From Pedobacter sp. ASV28 (GTDB taxonomy: Bacteria > Bacteroidota > Bacteroidia > Sphingobacteriales > Sphingobacteriaceae), in contig NZ_JAELTN010000052.1 of NCBI RefSeq assembly GCF_016428855.1, positions 1 to 34,449 of the forward strand: 34,449 nt of DNA. The letters run 5' to 3'. Position 1 is the first letter of the stretch; each line of letters opens with the position of its first letter. This document shows positions 22,489 through 30,627 of the stretch, one piece after another. Below the pieces are notes generated by a model. That model did not search any database. It was not told the DNA's origin and saw only the letters and a list, made by a program, of their open reading frames with translations. The position numbers and the translations under genes were made by a program.

Positions 22489-25426
22489 TACTATGACTAA
22501 ATCTAATGTATCTGTTCAAGGTTTCGCGATCGGTAATCTTATCAAGATTTTCTTTGCTGATGACAAAAGTACTATAATTTGTGGCAGGAACCTTGATGAT
22601 AACGCCTAATTGATTTTTTATATTTTGCTGATAGGCTTTTACCTCACTCATGCTATTGAAATCGCCTACCAATATGAGCTGGTCTCTTTCCAGTTCTTTA
22701 AGTTGATGCCTAAGATTGGAACCCGTATAATTACCCCTGTTGAACTGTCCTATGCCAAACCTGGACGTGCTGAGGCTAACGCTGACCGTATTTACCGCTA
22801 CAACGTAATAATAGGTACTGGAAGAGGCCAGGTTGAACAAATTATCTTTGATGGGTTCTGGTGCAGCCACAATGGCAGTGGCTACGCTGTCTTTTGGAGG
22901 GGTAACCTTTATTGACTTGGCAATGGTATCTTTTGGCAATGCTACATTGGCCATAGGCTTGCTAATACTGTCTTTTTTAATTTCTGCAATTGGTTTTAAA
23001 ACAGTAGTGCTGTCCCTTTTGGCCACAAGGCTGTCTAAAGGCTTTTTAGGCGTTACTTTCTTTTCCTCTACTTTTGGCTGTGTTTTAACGGGCGTAGGCT
23101 TTTCTTCCGCTTTAGGCACATTGGCAATAACAGGAGCCTTGGCTTGTACAGCTTCTCTTACTGGTGTAGGAGCTATAAAAGGAATTTCGTTGGGGTCATA
23201 ACTAACCAATGCAATTTTTCGCTTCTTAAAATCGTTGAGGTGTGCATTGATATAAAGCAAATGCTGTTCTACCAATGGTTTGATCAAACGGTCTGTTTTG
23301 TATTTTTCGGTAATTTCCCTAAAAGCCGGGATCAGTTGGTCTATGTGCGATGTTCTGCCGATGGCAATGGCCCTTAGGTAAGCATATTGGGCCTCTAGGC
23401 TATTGTTTGGAAAGCGTTGGTTGATCTCATTGGCCTTGTTGATCACTTCCTTAAATTTTTTATCTTCCAGTTGGGCAAACAGATTTTCGTATTCCTTATT
23501 TAAGGTAGCTTCTAACTGGTTCTGCTTAATGGAAAAATTGGGGTCTAATATGGTTTTTGCGTATACCGAGGTAGGATAGTTGTTGAGCACCAGGTTTTTA
23601 TAGAAGTCAGATTTTGAGGGGTCTATTTCTTGGTAGGCCAAGTATAAGCTATAATAAATGACTTCTAATTTTTCGTTATTAGGGAACCTTTTTAACAGTG
23701 TTTCATATACTTTTATCGCTTCTGGCTTATCGTTCAATACCTGCTGGTAAAAACTGCCGATTTCTAGATAGGCCAATATGATTTTCTGGTTTGATTTCTC
23801 TAGTTTTGCCGGTGTTAGTGGAAGGGAATCGAGATAGCTTTTAGCCTTGTCAAGGTCTTTGGCTATTTCTGGTGTGGACACATCTGGATTGGAAGGCAGG
23901 TTGCCAGGATCATTTACCACTTCAGTTTGTGCTACCTGATTGGACTGTGCCAGTGATTTAACACTTTGGCGCCAGTTATTGGCCAACTTCCTGTTTCCCC
24001 AGCGCTTCTTAAAGTCATTAAAGCCTTTGCTGATGGTATTGGCATTGCCAAAATAGAATGTACCCTTGGTTTCGGACTTATAATTGGCGTTTGCCCTGCC
24101 CGTACTGGCAGGCTGTTGTTCACTTCCAGCCGCAGGTGTGCTCGGTAGCAATGAAGTAAAGTAGGCCTCTAAGGCATCTGCTCTTTCAGCTTCAGGCAAT
24201 AAGGCTATTCTTTGCAAAGTATCCTGAGTGGCTATGGCTTCATATCGTTCCTGTAGGTAGGAAAGGTTTTTGATCTTGTTGATGATGGCATCATAGCCAG
24301 GATAATTTTTAGGCAGGGCAAGAGCCGTACTGTCATAATATAATTTGGCCGTTTGATAATTGCTTAGTTCTTTAAAGTTCAGGTCGGCTATCTTTAAATA
24401 CGACAAGCCTTTTTGGTAATTGTTTACCGTACTGCTTTTGGCAGACCGTTTATAATAATCTTCTGCTTTCCTATAGTTTTTGTCGGTATAATAATCTTCA
24501 GCTATTTCGTAATAGATCTGGTCAACAAAGTCTACATTCTTGTCGTCTTTCAGCATTTTGAGCAACTGGGCCTTTTTGTCGAATTTTTGTCCTTCCAATA
24601 ATTCATTGATCCTTACCTTGCTCAGCTTGGCATTAAAGTACATATCAAAAGGAGCATTGCTTTTTTCTACCTTTCTGTAAGCGGCCAAGCTCTTTTGGTA
24701 TTCTTTTTCATTCTCATAGAGCTGGGCCAAGGTATAGGTCCATTTTATTCTGTTTAAGGAAGAAGGTTTTGCTTTTAGGGCACTTTCCAGATACGAAATG
24801 GCCTGCTTGTCATTTTCCCTTAGCATACTCATTTGGGCCAAGGTAGCTAGAGGTTCTGATTTGTGTCTTTTAACCGAATCCAATTCTATTTTAATGGTGT
24901 CCAGGAATTGTTCCGCACTTTTGAAATCGCGAAGCTCGATCAAGCTGCGTACTTTCCAGTTTAGCGCATTTAGATAGGTTTTATGATCTTTTTTGTAGGC
25001 CGACGCTACATAGTCGAAGTATTCGACCGCATTATAGAATTTGCCTTCGTAAAAATTTTTCTTGCCCAATAGGATATAGGCGTCATCTATATAATTACTG
25101 AAGTTTTTCTCGGAAATGATAACCCGGGCCTTATGATCTATTTCATCAAGCTCTTTTATTTTCTTGTTGCTGCTATTGGCATCGGCCATGTCTGGCGCAT
25201 AATATAAAGGCAGGAAATTATCATAATTGTTCTGTTGTGTTTGGTTAACCTGCTCCAGGTACTCATCTAACAAAACATTGGAGTTGTAAATCAGGTTATA
25301 CCTTGCAGACAGATTTTGGAGTTTTCTGTTGGCTATAGTGTCTTTCTGGGTAGAACAGCCCACTAATAATGCTATAATTGAGCATAATAGGAGGACGTTA
25401 CAGCTATTTTTTGGGTAAGTGTTCAA
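22478..25426 (-). CDS. sprE: T9SS lipoprotein SprE/PorW, TPR-rich
   Basis: The 982-residue product has a lipoprotein signal, LLVGCSTQ with Cys24. It begins at TTG 25426; an in-frame TAA lies four codons upstream and no ATG or GTG precedes the signal, so a TTG start is likely. Much of the protein is tetratricopeptide-like helix repeats, for example DAYILLGKKNFYEGKFYNA, KWTYTLAQLYENEKEYQKS and YYEIAEDYYTDKNYRKAED. A Pro/Lys/Thr-rich low-complexity linker follows at about 760-870, then a small C-terminal domain with RFGIGQFNRGNY and LVGDFNSM. This matches the SprE/PorW lipoproteins needed for type IX secretion, where they link the translocon to the GldKLMN machinery. It overlaps the PBP1A gene and is divergent from atpZ. 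Confidence 0.82.
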   Translation of the reverse strand: MNTYPKNSCNVLLLCSIIALLVGCSTQKDTIANRKLQNLSARYNLIYNSNVLLDEYLEQVNQTQQNNYDNFLPLYYAPDMADANSSNKKIKELDEIDHKARVIISEKNFSNYIDDAYILLGKKNFYEGKFYNAVEYFDYVASAYKKDHKTYLNALNWKVRSLIELRDFKSAEQFLDTIKIELDSVKRHKSEPLATLAQMSMLRENDKQAISYLESALKAKPSSLNRIKWTYTLAQLYENEKEYQKSLAAYRKVEKSNAPFDMYFNAKLSKVRINELLEGQKFDKKAQLLKMLKDDKNVDFVDQIYYEIAEDYYTDKNYRKAEDYYKRSAKSSTVNNYQKGLSYLKIADLNFKELSNYQTAKLYYDSTALALPKNYPGYDAIINKIKNLSYLQERYEAIATQDTLQRIALLPEAERADALEAYFTSLLPSTPAAGSEQQPASTGRANANYKSETKGTFYFGNANTISKGFNDFKKRWGNRKLANNWRQSVKSLAQSNQVAQTEVVNDPGNLPSNPDVSTPEIAKDLDKAKSYLDSLPLTPAKLEKSNQKIILAYLEIGSFYQQVLNDKPEAIKVYETLLKRFPNNEKLEVIYYSLYLAYQEIDPSKSDFYKNLVLNNYPTSVYAKTILDPNFSIKQNQLEATLNKEYENLFAQLEDKKFKEVINKANEINQRFPNNSLEAQYAYLRAIAIGRTSHIDQLIPAFREITEKYKTDRLIKPLVEQHLLYINAHLNDFKKRKIALVSYDPNEIPFIAPTPVREAVQAKAPVIANVPKAEEKPTPVKTQPKVEEKKVTPKKPLDSLVAKRDSTTVLKPIAEIKKDSISKPMANVALPKDTIAKSIKVTPPKDSVATAIVAAPEPIKDNLFNLASSSTYYYVVAVNTVSVSLSTSRFGIGQFNRGNYTGSNLRHQLKELERDQLILVGDFNSMSEVKAYQQNIKNQLGVIIKVPATNYSTFVISKENLDKITDRETLNRYIRFSHSNEL

Positions 25427-25583
25427 ATGATTTTGAGTTATTTACAATATAACAAAATATCTGCAAAAATATTTTATTCGACAATATATTCTTAATATTT
25501 GAATTATATTTTAACTGCAGCATGAAAAACTTTTCTATTGAGGCACTTCATCTGTGGGTTGGAACGGTATTATATATCATAAT

Positions 25584-25796
25584 ATGGATAATAAAGGGAA
25601 CAAGACAGGAGCAAATTATGCGAAATATACGGGGATGGGTTTTCAGATGCTGGCCACCATTTGCGTATTTGTATTTATAGGCTATAAGATTGATGAGAAA
25701 AGAAAGAGCGACCTGCTTTTTACGGCCATTTTGGGGTTGGTAGGGGTGTGTCTGGCCCTATTTCAGGTCATCAGGAGCCTGAGCAAGACTAAATAG
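25584..25796 (+). CDS. atpZ: AtpZ-type ATP synthase accessory membrane protein
   Basis: The ATG at 25584 gives 70 residues (MDNKGNKTGANYAKYTGMGF); an in-frame start ten codons earlier is less likely. The small protein has two hydrophobic helices, FQMLATICVFVFIGYKID and LFTAILGLVGVCLALFQVI, separated by a short basic loop. Size, helix layout and location at the head of an ATP synthase operon match the AtpZ family (COG5336), proposed to aid assembly or to pass Mg2+ or Ca2+. It stands 52 bases before the next gene and is divergent from sprE; the 157-base gap between them should hold both promoters. Confidence 0.8.
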   Translation: MDNKGNKTGANYAKYTGMGFQMLATICVFVFIGYKIDEKRKSDLLFTAILGLVGVCLALFQVIRSLSKTK

Positions 25797-25848
25797 TTGT
25801 TGCCGTCAGATATGCTTGCTTTGTGTACCTTTGCCAAAAAATAAAAAA

Positions 25849-26235
25849 GTGGACTTAAAGAAAACAATACTATATTATCTATTATACACCTTTTTGCTGG
25901 CAGGTGTAGCGATGGTGGTCAAACAAATTTTTCCAGAAGCCATTGTTAGGGCCGATCAGTTCTGGCTGATCTTTGGTTTTTTGGGAGGACTTACGTTTAT
26001 TGCCTATATATTGGCCTATGTTGGGATTAAAAAAAGTCATCAAACAGGTGTTTTTTCTATTTTGGGATCTATTGTGCTGAAAATGCTTTTTGCCATGTCT
26101 TTTGTGCTGGTTTACAGCTTAAAACATCAGGGAAGCAATATGATTTTTGCCCTTAACTTTTTTTCTTTATATTTATTGTTTACCCTCTTTGAAATATTAG
26201 GTTTGTTACGTAACTTGCGCCACCAAAATAAATAG
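25849..26235 (+). CDS. AtpI-like membrane protein
   Basis: About 128 residues with four predicted membrane helices: TILYYLLYTFLLAGVAMVV, FWLIFGFLGGLTFIAYILAY, ILGSIVLKMLFAMSFVLVY and FALNFFSLYLLFTLFEILGL. The start is uncertain. GTG 25849 gives a normal amphipathic beginning (VDLKKTILYY), whereas a TTG at 25816 would add eleven residues and an ATG is missing. Position between atpZ and atpB is that of AtpI/UncI, an assembly factor for the c-ring, but sequence similarity to the classical family is not obvious to me, so I leave the symbol empty. The spacing to atpB is 17 bases. Confidence 0.65.
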   Translation: MDLKKTILYYLLYTFLLAGVAMVVKQIFPEAIVRADQFWLIFGFLGGLTFIAYILAYVGIKKSHQTGVFSILGSIVLKMLFAMSFVLVYSLKHQGSNMIFALNFFSLYLLFTLFEILGLLRNLRHQNK

Positions 26236-26252
26236 TAAAAATCTGCGAGTAA

Positions 26253-27434
26253 ATGGATTGTAACCGAGTTTTTGTGTCAAAAGTTAGAAGGCTAATTGTT
26301 GTTTTTGCGCTTTTTTCTGTGTTTTTAGGTTTTAGAGCGACTGCTTTTGCGCAAGCGGATACAGTAGCTATGCCAAGTGGTGAGGTAGCTGCCGAAGCCG
26401 TGCATGCCGAGGGTCATGGAGAAGAGAAGAAAGAATTTGATATTACTTCGTTTATTTTTCACCATATAGGTGACAGTCACTCATTTACGCTTTTTGGTCA
26501 TGGTGAGCATGGTTTTACCTTGCATTTGCCGGTTATTCTTTGGGCCAAGGGTAATTTGGTTACCTTTAATTCATCTGCTTTTCAGTTCAATGACGATGGT
26601 AAGGTAGTGGTGGAAAAAGGAGGTCAGAAATTTGCCATGGCGCATAATAAGATCTATTATGCCAATGAAACTGCTGATGCGCATGGTTCTTATGTGTCGC
26701 ATACCACCAATGATAAAGGAGAAGAGGTGGTGACGAATGCCCGTCCTTTGGATTTCTCTATTACCAAGAACGTATTCAGTATGTTGTTGTCTATAGTGGT
26801 ATTGCTTGTGGTTTTCCTGGTGGTGGCCTCTTCTTATAAAAAGAGGGAGGGTAAGGCGCCTAAAGGTTTGCAATCGTTCATGGAGCCGATCATTTTATTT
26901 GTTCGTGATGATATTGCCCGACCAAACTTGGGACATAAGGCGGGTGCATTTATGCCTTACCTGTTGTCGGTGTTTTTCTTTATCTGGTTAAATAATATGC
27001 TGGGGTTAATGCCATTCTTCCCGGGTGGTGCTAACGTTACGGGTAATATTGCCCTTACTGTGGTATTGGCAACCTGTACATTCTTGATCACTACTTTTAA
27101 AGGTAACAAATACTATTGGGGCCATATCTTGAACCCGCCAGTGCCATGGTGGTTAAAGCCGTTGATGATTCCCGTAGAGATTTTTGGTATCTTTACTAAG
27201 CCAATTGCCTTGGCCATCAGGTTGTTCGCCAACATTACGGCAGGGCACATATTGGTCATGTCTTTGTTGTGCTTGATCTTTATTTTTAACTCACTTTGGA
27301 TTGCGCCTGCTTCAATTTTCTTCGCCGTGTTTATTGGCCTGATAGAATTTTTGGTAGCCTTTATCCAGGCGTTTATTTTTACGATCCTATCGGCCCTTTT
27401 TATTGGTATGGCGGTAGAAGATCATCATCATTAA
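26253..27434 (+). CDS. atpB: ATP synthase Fo subunit a
   Basis: The 393-residue product is longer than typical a subunits (about 250-270) because of an exported-looking N-terminus: a signal-like segment ending ATAFAQ and a His- and Glu-rich stretch (HAEGHGEEKKEF, HHIGDSHSFTLFGHGEHG). The channel part starts at about residue 170 and has the usual helices. FTKPIALAIRLFANITAGH holds the essential Arg (residue 323), and IEFLVAFIQAFIFTIL is the last helix with the conserved Glu and Gln. The Arg drives proton transfer with the c-ring. Such N-terminal extensions are usual in Bacteroidota. It is 41 bases before atpE. Confidence 0.95.
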   Translation: MDCNRVFVSKVRRLIVVFALFSVFLGFRATAFAQADTVAMPSGEVAAEAVHAEGHGEEKKEFDITSFIFHHIGDSHSFTLFGHGEHGFTLHLPVILWAKGNLVTFNSSAFQFNDDGKVVVEKGGQKFAMAHNKIYYANETADAHGSYVSHTTNDKGEEVVTNARPLDFSITKNVFSMLLSIVVLLVVFLVVASSYKKREGKAPKGLQSFMEPIILFVRDDIARPNLGHKAGAFMPYLLSVFFFIWLNNMLGLMPFFPGGANVTGNIALTVVLATCTFLITTFKGNKYYWGHILNPPVPWWLKPLMIPVEIFGIFTKPIALAIRLFANITAGHILVMSLLCLIFIFNSLWIAPASIFFAVFIGLIEFLVAFIQAFIFTILSALFIGMAVEDHHH

Positions 27435-27475
27435 TTGGAACATAATTGTTAAACAATATATAAATAATCAGAAAA

Positions 27476-27682
27476 ATGACTGGAACATTAGCTGCAATCG
27501 GCGCAGGCTTAGCTGCAATAGGCGCTGGATTAGGTATCGGTAAAATTGGTGGATCTGCAATGGAATCAATTGCTCGTCAACCAGAAGCCGCTTCAAAAAT
27601 TCAAACTGCTATGCTTATCGCTGCTGCTTTTATCGAGGCGGTTGCTTTATTCGCGGTAGTAGTTTCTTTGATCGCAAAATAA
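27476..27682 (+). CDS. atpE: ATP synthase Fo subunit c
   Basis: A 68-residue hairpin of two membrane helices. Helix 1 has alternating Gly and Ala (AAIGAGLAAIGAGLGIGKIG), the loop has the conserved RQP at 34-36, and helix 2 has the ion-binding Glu54 in AAAFIEAVALFAVV. The residue after Glu is Ala and I see no extra Na+-ligand pattern, so proton use is more likely than sodium. Several copies form the rotating ring. A hairpin 18 bases after the stop may lower expression of later genes relative to this high-copy subunit. Confidence 0.97.
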   Translation: MTGTLAAIGAGLAAIGAGLGIGKIGGSAMESIARQPEAASKIQTAMLIAAAFIEAVALFAVVVSLIAK

Positions 27683-27700
27683 TCAAAGAAAAATTTTAGG

Positions 27701-27737
27701 ATAAGAACCTTTTCGGGGTTGCCGTTAAGGTTCTTAT
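27701..27737 (+). promoter_or_regulatory. Hairpin between atpE and atpF
   Basis: A perfect 11-base inverted repeat, ataagaacctt (27701-27711) and aaggttcttat (27727-27737), with a 15-base loop. No T tract follows, so it is unlikely to be a full terminator. It may protect the atpE mRNA end or reduce readthrough, which would help produce more subunit c than the others. Confidence 0.7.
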
Positions 27738-27783
27738 TTAAGAAAAAACTGTTTAACATATTAAAATATTATAATTATATAAG

Positions 27784-28278
27784 ATGGATTTGTTAGTTCC
27801 TGAAATTGGTTTGTTGGTTTGGAATACCGTTGCATTTTTAGTGTTGGTATTTTTATTGGGCAAGTTTGCCTGGAAGCCAATTATGAAAGCTATTCACGAC
27901 CGTGAGAAAAACATTGACGATGCGCTGAACAAAGCTGAGCTGGCCAAACAAGAGATGGCCCGCTTAACTTCGCAGAACGAAGAGCTGATGAAACAGGCCC
28001 GTGAAGAGCGTGACCATATCTTAAAAGAGGCGAAAGCTTTGAAAGATAGCATTGTGAACGAGGCGAAGACTTTGGCACATACCGAAGGTGCCAAGCTGAT
28101 TGAGAAAGCGCGTATTGAAATTGAAAATCAGAAGAAAGCAGCTTTGGCCGAACTGAAAGGTCAAGTTTCGACTTTATCTTTAGATATTGCTGAGCGTGTA
28201 TTACGTAGCCAGTTAGATGATAAGGCAAAACAGCAGGAGTTGGTTAACAATTTGTTAAAAGACGTTGAATTAAACTAG
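27784..28278 (+). CDS. atpF: ATP synthase Fo subunit b
   Basis: The 164-residue product has an N-terminal membrane helix (LLVWNTVAFLVLVFLLGKFAW, about 9-29) followed by KPIMKAIHDREKNIDDALNKAE, the typical b-subunit junction, and a long, charged coiled coil to the end (EELMKQAREERDHILKEA, IEIENQKKAALAEL). It forms the stator stalk, binding subunit a in the membrane and delta on top of F1. The length is typical (about 160). It follows the atpE hairpin and is 63 bases ahead of atpH. Confidence 0.95.
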   Translation: MDLLVPEIGLLVWNTVAFLVLVFLLGKFAWKPIMKAIHDREKNIDDALNKAELAKQEMARLTSQNEELMKQAREERDHILKEAKALKDSIVNEAKTLAHTEGAKLIEKARIEIENQKKAALAELKGQVSTLSLDIAERVLRSQLDDKAKQQELVNNLLKDVELN

Positions 28279-28287
28279 AAGTCGTGC

Positions 28288-28331
28288 GTTAAGCGATAAG
28301 CGTTTTGAACGCGGCACGCTCAGCGCTAAAC
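28288..28331 (+). repeat. Imperfect inverted repeat between atpF and atpH
   Basis: Arms 28288-28302 and 28317-28331 pair at 12 of 15 positions around a 14-base loop, ending 10 bases before the atpH start. The sequence (taagcgataagcg) is GC-richer than its surroundings and resembles the inserts in the next two gaps of the operon. Confidence 0.55.
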
Positions 28332-28341
28332 CAAAAAATAT

Positions 28342-28878
28342 ATGTCAAGTAAAGCAGGAGCTAGATACGCAAAATCGTTAATTGATCTTTCTAAAGAACA
28401 AAATGCTTTGGAAGAGATTAAGAATGATATGGCGTTTTTTGAGAAGGTAGTGGATGAGAATTCAGAGTTGGAGGCAATTTTGAAGAATCCTATCGTGCCT
28501 TTGGATAAAAAATCGGGTATTGTAAATGGTGTTTTTGGAGAGAAAATACATGCAATAACCAAAAGCTTTTTAAGCTTGGTGATTAAGAAGGGCCGTTCGG
28601 CGATCTTGTTTGATGTGGCAAAGCAGTTTGTAGAACAGTATAATATTCTTAAAGGGATTGTTACTGCAGAGGTAACCTCGGCCAGTGCCTTAACCGAAGC
28701 CAACAGGGCGGAAGTGGTTGGGCTGGTGAAAAAGGAACTTGGCGCAAATGAAGTCATCGTAAAAGAAAAGATTAATCCAGACCTTATTGGCGGTTTTATT
28801 CTTAAGGTAGGCGATAGACAGTTTGATGCCAGTATTGCCAGCGGTTTGGCAAAGCTTAAACAGGAATTTGCGCACTAA
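28342..28878 (+). CDS. atpH: ATP synthase F1 subunit delta
   Basis: The 178-residue product fits the delta (OSCP) family: an N-terminal helix bundle starting GARYAKSLIDLSKEQNALEEI, the middle LKNPIVPLDKKSGIVNGVFG, and the C-terminal signature IKEKINPDLIGGF-like segment, here VKEKINPDLIGGFILKVGDR. It then ends with DASIASGLAKLKQEF, the usual D-x-S-[IV]-x-x-x-L-x-x-L. It joins the b stalk to the top of the alpha-beta hexamer. The length is normal. Its 3' flank contains another inverted-repeat insert before atpA. Confidence 0.95.
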   Translation: MSSKAGARYAKSLIDLSKEQNALEEIKNDMAFFEKVVDENSELEAILKNPIVPLDKKSGIVNGVFGEKIHAITKSFLSLVIKKGRSAILFDVAKQFVEQYNILKGIVTAEVTSASALTEANRAEVVGLVKKELGANEVIVKEKINPDLIGGFILKVGDRQFDASIASGLAKLKQEFAH

Positions 28879-28882
28879 TACT

Positions 28883-28935
28883 GCGTATTGCGATTAACGT
28901 ATGGCGAACAATGCGCCTCACGCCAATCGCTTAAC
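28883..28935 (+). repeat. Imperfect inverted repeat between atpH and atpA
   Basis: The arms around 28892-28906 and 28921-28935 pair imperfectly (about 10 of 15 without bulges, with tggcg/cgcca at the centre). It begins with gcgtattgcg at 28883-28892, the same 10-mer as 30568-30577 in the atpA-atpG gap. Confidence 0.5.
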
Positions 28936-28974
28936 AGAGATAAAAATTTACAAAAGATATCAAAATATAAAATT

Positions 28975-30549
28975 ATGGTAGAGGTAAGACCAGACGAAGT
29001 TTCGGCAATTATAAGACAACAATTGGCGGGCTTTAAATCAGAAGCTGAACTTGAAGAAGTTGGTACTGTATTGCAGGTGGGCGATGGTATTGCTCGTGTT
29101 TACGGCTTAACCAAAGTTCAAAGTGGCGAGCTAGTGGAGTTTGCTAACGGCTTGCAAGGTATTGTATTAAACCTTGAAGAAGATAATGTGGGTGTGGTAT
29201 TGTTAGGACCATCTGACGAGATCAAAGAAGGTGATACCATTAAACGTACCAAAAAGATTGCTTCGATCAAAGTTGGTGAAGGTATGCTTGGCCGTGTGGT
29301 AAACACCTTGGGCGAGCCTATTGATGGTAAAGGTGCAATTTCTGGTCAAACTTATGAAATGCCTCTAGAGCGTAAAGCACCTGGGGTAATTTATCGCCAG
29401 CCGGTTAACGAGCCTCTACAAACTGGTATTAAGGCTATTGATGCCATGATCCCAATTGGTCGTGGTCAGCGTGAGCTGGTTATTGGTGACCGTCAAATTG
29501 GTAAGACTGCGGTTTGTATCGATACGATCATCAACCAAAAAGAATTTTATGAAGCAGGTAATCCTGTGTTTTGTATCTATGTAGCTTGCGGACAAAAGGC
29601 AAGTACAGTGGCCAACATTGTACGCACCCTAGAGGAAAACGGAGCAATGCCTTATACGGTTGTTGTGGCTGCTTCTGCTGCCGAGCCTGCTCCTTTGCAG
29701 TTTTATGCGCCATTTGCGGGCGCTGCTATTGGCGAGTTCTTCCGTGATACGGGTCGTCCGGCTTTAATTGTTTATGACGATTTGTCTAAACAGGCAGTGG
29801 CTTACCGTGAGGTTTCGTTGTTATTGAAACGTCCTCCGGGTCGTGAGGCTTATCCAGGTGACGTGTTCTATCTACACAGTCGTTTGTTGGAAAGAGCGGC
29901 GAAAATCAACGCGAATGACGATATCGCCAAAAACATGAACGATTTACCCGAGTCGATTAAAGGGATTGTTAAAGGTGGTGGTTCATTAACCGCTTTGCCA
30001 ATTATCGAAACTCAAGCTGGTGACGTTTCTGCTTATATTCCAACTAACGTTATCTCTATTACCGACGGTCAGATTTTCTTGGAATCGAATTTATTCAATG
30101 CAGGTATCCGTCCGGCTATTAACGTAGGTATCTCGGTATCTCGTGTGGGTGGTAATGCACAAATCAAATCGATGAAGAAAGTAGCGGGTACCTTGAAGTT
30201 AGATCAAGCGCAGTATCGTGAGCTAGAGGCTTTCTCTAAATTCGGTTCTGATCTGGATGCTGCTACAAAATCGGTTTTGGATAAAGGTGCCCGTAACGTG
30301 GAGTTGTTGAAACAAGCACAGTTTTCTCCATATACCGTAGAAAAACAGGTAGCCATTGTTTACGCAGGAACGAAAAACTTGTTGCGTAGCGTGCCTGTAA
30401 ATAAGGTAAAAGAGTTTGAAGCTGATTATTTGCAGGCTTTGGAACTTCGCCATCCAGAAACTTTGGCCGCGTTAAAAGCAGGTAAGTTTGATGATGCGAT
30501 TACAGGTGTTTTGGAAACTGTAGCAAAAGAAATTTCAAGTAAATACTAA
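28975..30549 (+). CDS. atpA: ATP synthase F1 subunit alpha
   Basis: The ATG at 28975 gives 524 residues (MVEVRPDEVSAIIRQQLAGF), the normal N-terminus and length; an earlier in-frame start at 28888 would translate the inverted repeat and is rejected. The beta-barrel domain is at about 25-95; the nucleotide domain has the P-loop GDRQIGKT at 171-178 (Ile where the family often has Thr), then LIVYDDLSKQAVAYRE, RPPGREAYPGDVFYLHSR and TNVISITDGQIFL. The C-terminal helical domain starts after GISVSRVGGNAQIKSMKKV. Alpha alternates with beta in the F1 head and holds non-catalytic nucleotide. The gene for beta is not in the window. Confidence 0.97.
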   Translation: MVEVRPDEVSAIIRQQLAGFKSEAELEEVGTVLQVGDGIARVYGLTKVQSGELVEFANGLQGIVLNLEEDNVGVVLLGPSDEIKEGDTIKRTKKIASIKVGEGMLGRVVNTLGEPIDGKGAISGQTYEMPLERKAPGVIYRQPVNEPLQTGIKAIDAMIPIGRGQRELVIGDRQIGKTAVCIDTIINQKEFYEAGNPVFCIYVACGQKASTVANIVRTLEENGAMPYTVVVAASAAEPAPLQFYAPFAGAAIGEFFRDTGRPALIVYDDLSKQAVAYREVSLLLKRPPGREAYPGDVFYLHSRLLERAAKINANDDIAKNMNDLPESIKGIVKGGGSLTALPIIETQAGDVSAYIPTNVISITDGQIFLESNLFNAGIRPAINVGISVSRVGGNAQIKSMKKVAGTLKLDQAQYRELEAFSKFGSDLDAATKSVLDKGARNVELLKQAQFSPYTVEKQVAIVYAGTKNLLRSVPVNKVKEFEADYLQALELRHPETLAALKAGKFDDAITGVLETVAKEISSKY

Positions 30550-30625
30550 ACTTTAGTATTGAGTAGAGCGTATTGCGTATTGAGAAATCAGTCGCTGTAA
30601 GCTATACTCATTACGCAATACTAAA
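30542..30625 (+). promoter_or_regulatory. Alternative hairpins before the atpG start
   Basis: The gap holds two mutually exclusive pairings. AATACTAAA (30542-30550, overlapping the atpA stop) is the perfect complement of TTTAGTATT (30552-30560), but the latter extended by one base (30552-30561) also pairs perfectly with CAATACTAAA (30616-30625), three bases before the atpG ATG. A further stem joins 30570-30584 to 30607-30621 (14 of 15). The long form would cover the atpG ribosome-binding region. Confidence 0.6.
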
Positions 30626-30627
30626 AA

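Noticed and set aside
27476..27682. Sodium-specific c subunit
   Set aside because: The residue after Glu54 is Ala and no further sodium-ligand pattern is seen, so proton use is more likely.
28888..28974. 29-codon N-terminal extension of AtpA
   Set aside because: It would translate the intergenic inverted repeat; the ATG at 28975 gives the usual alpha N-terminus and length.
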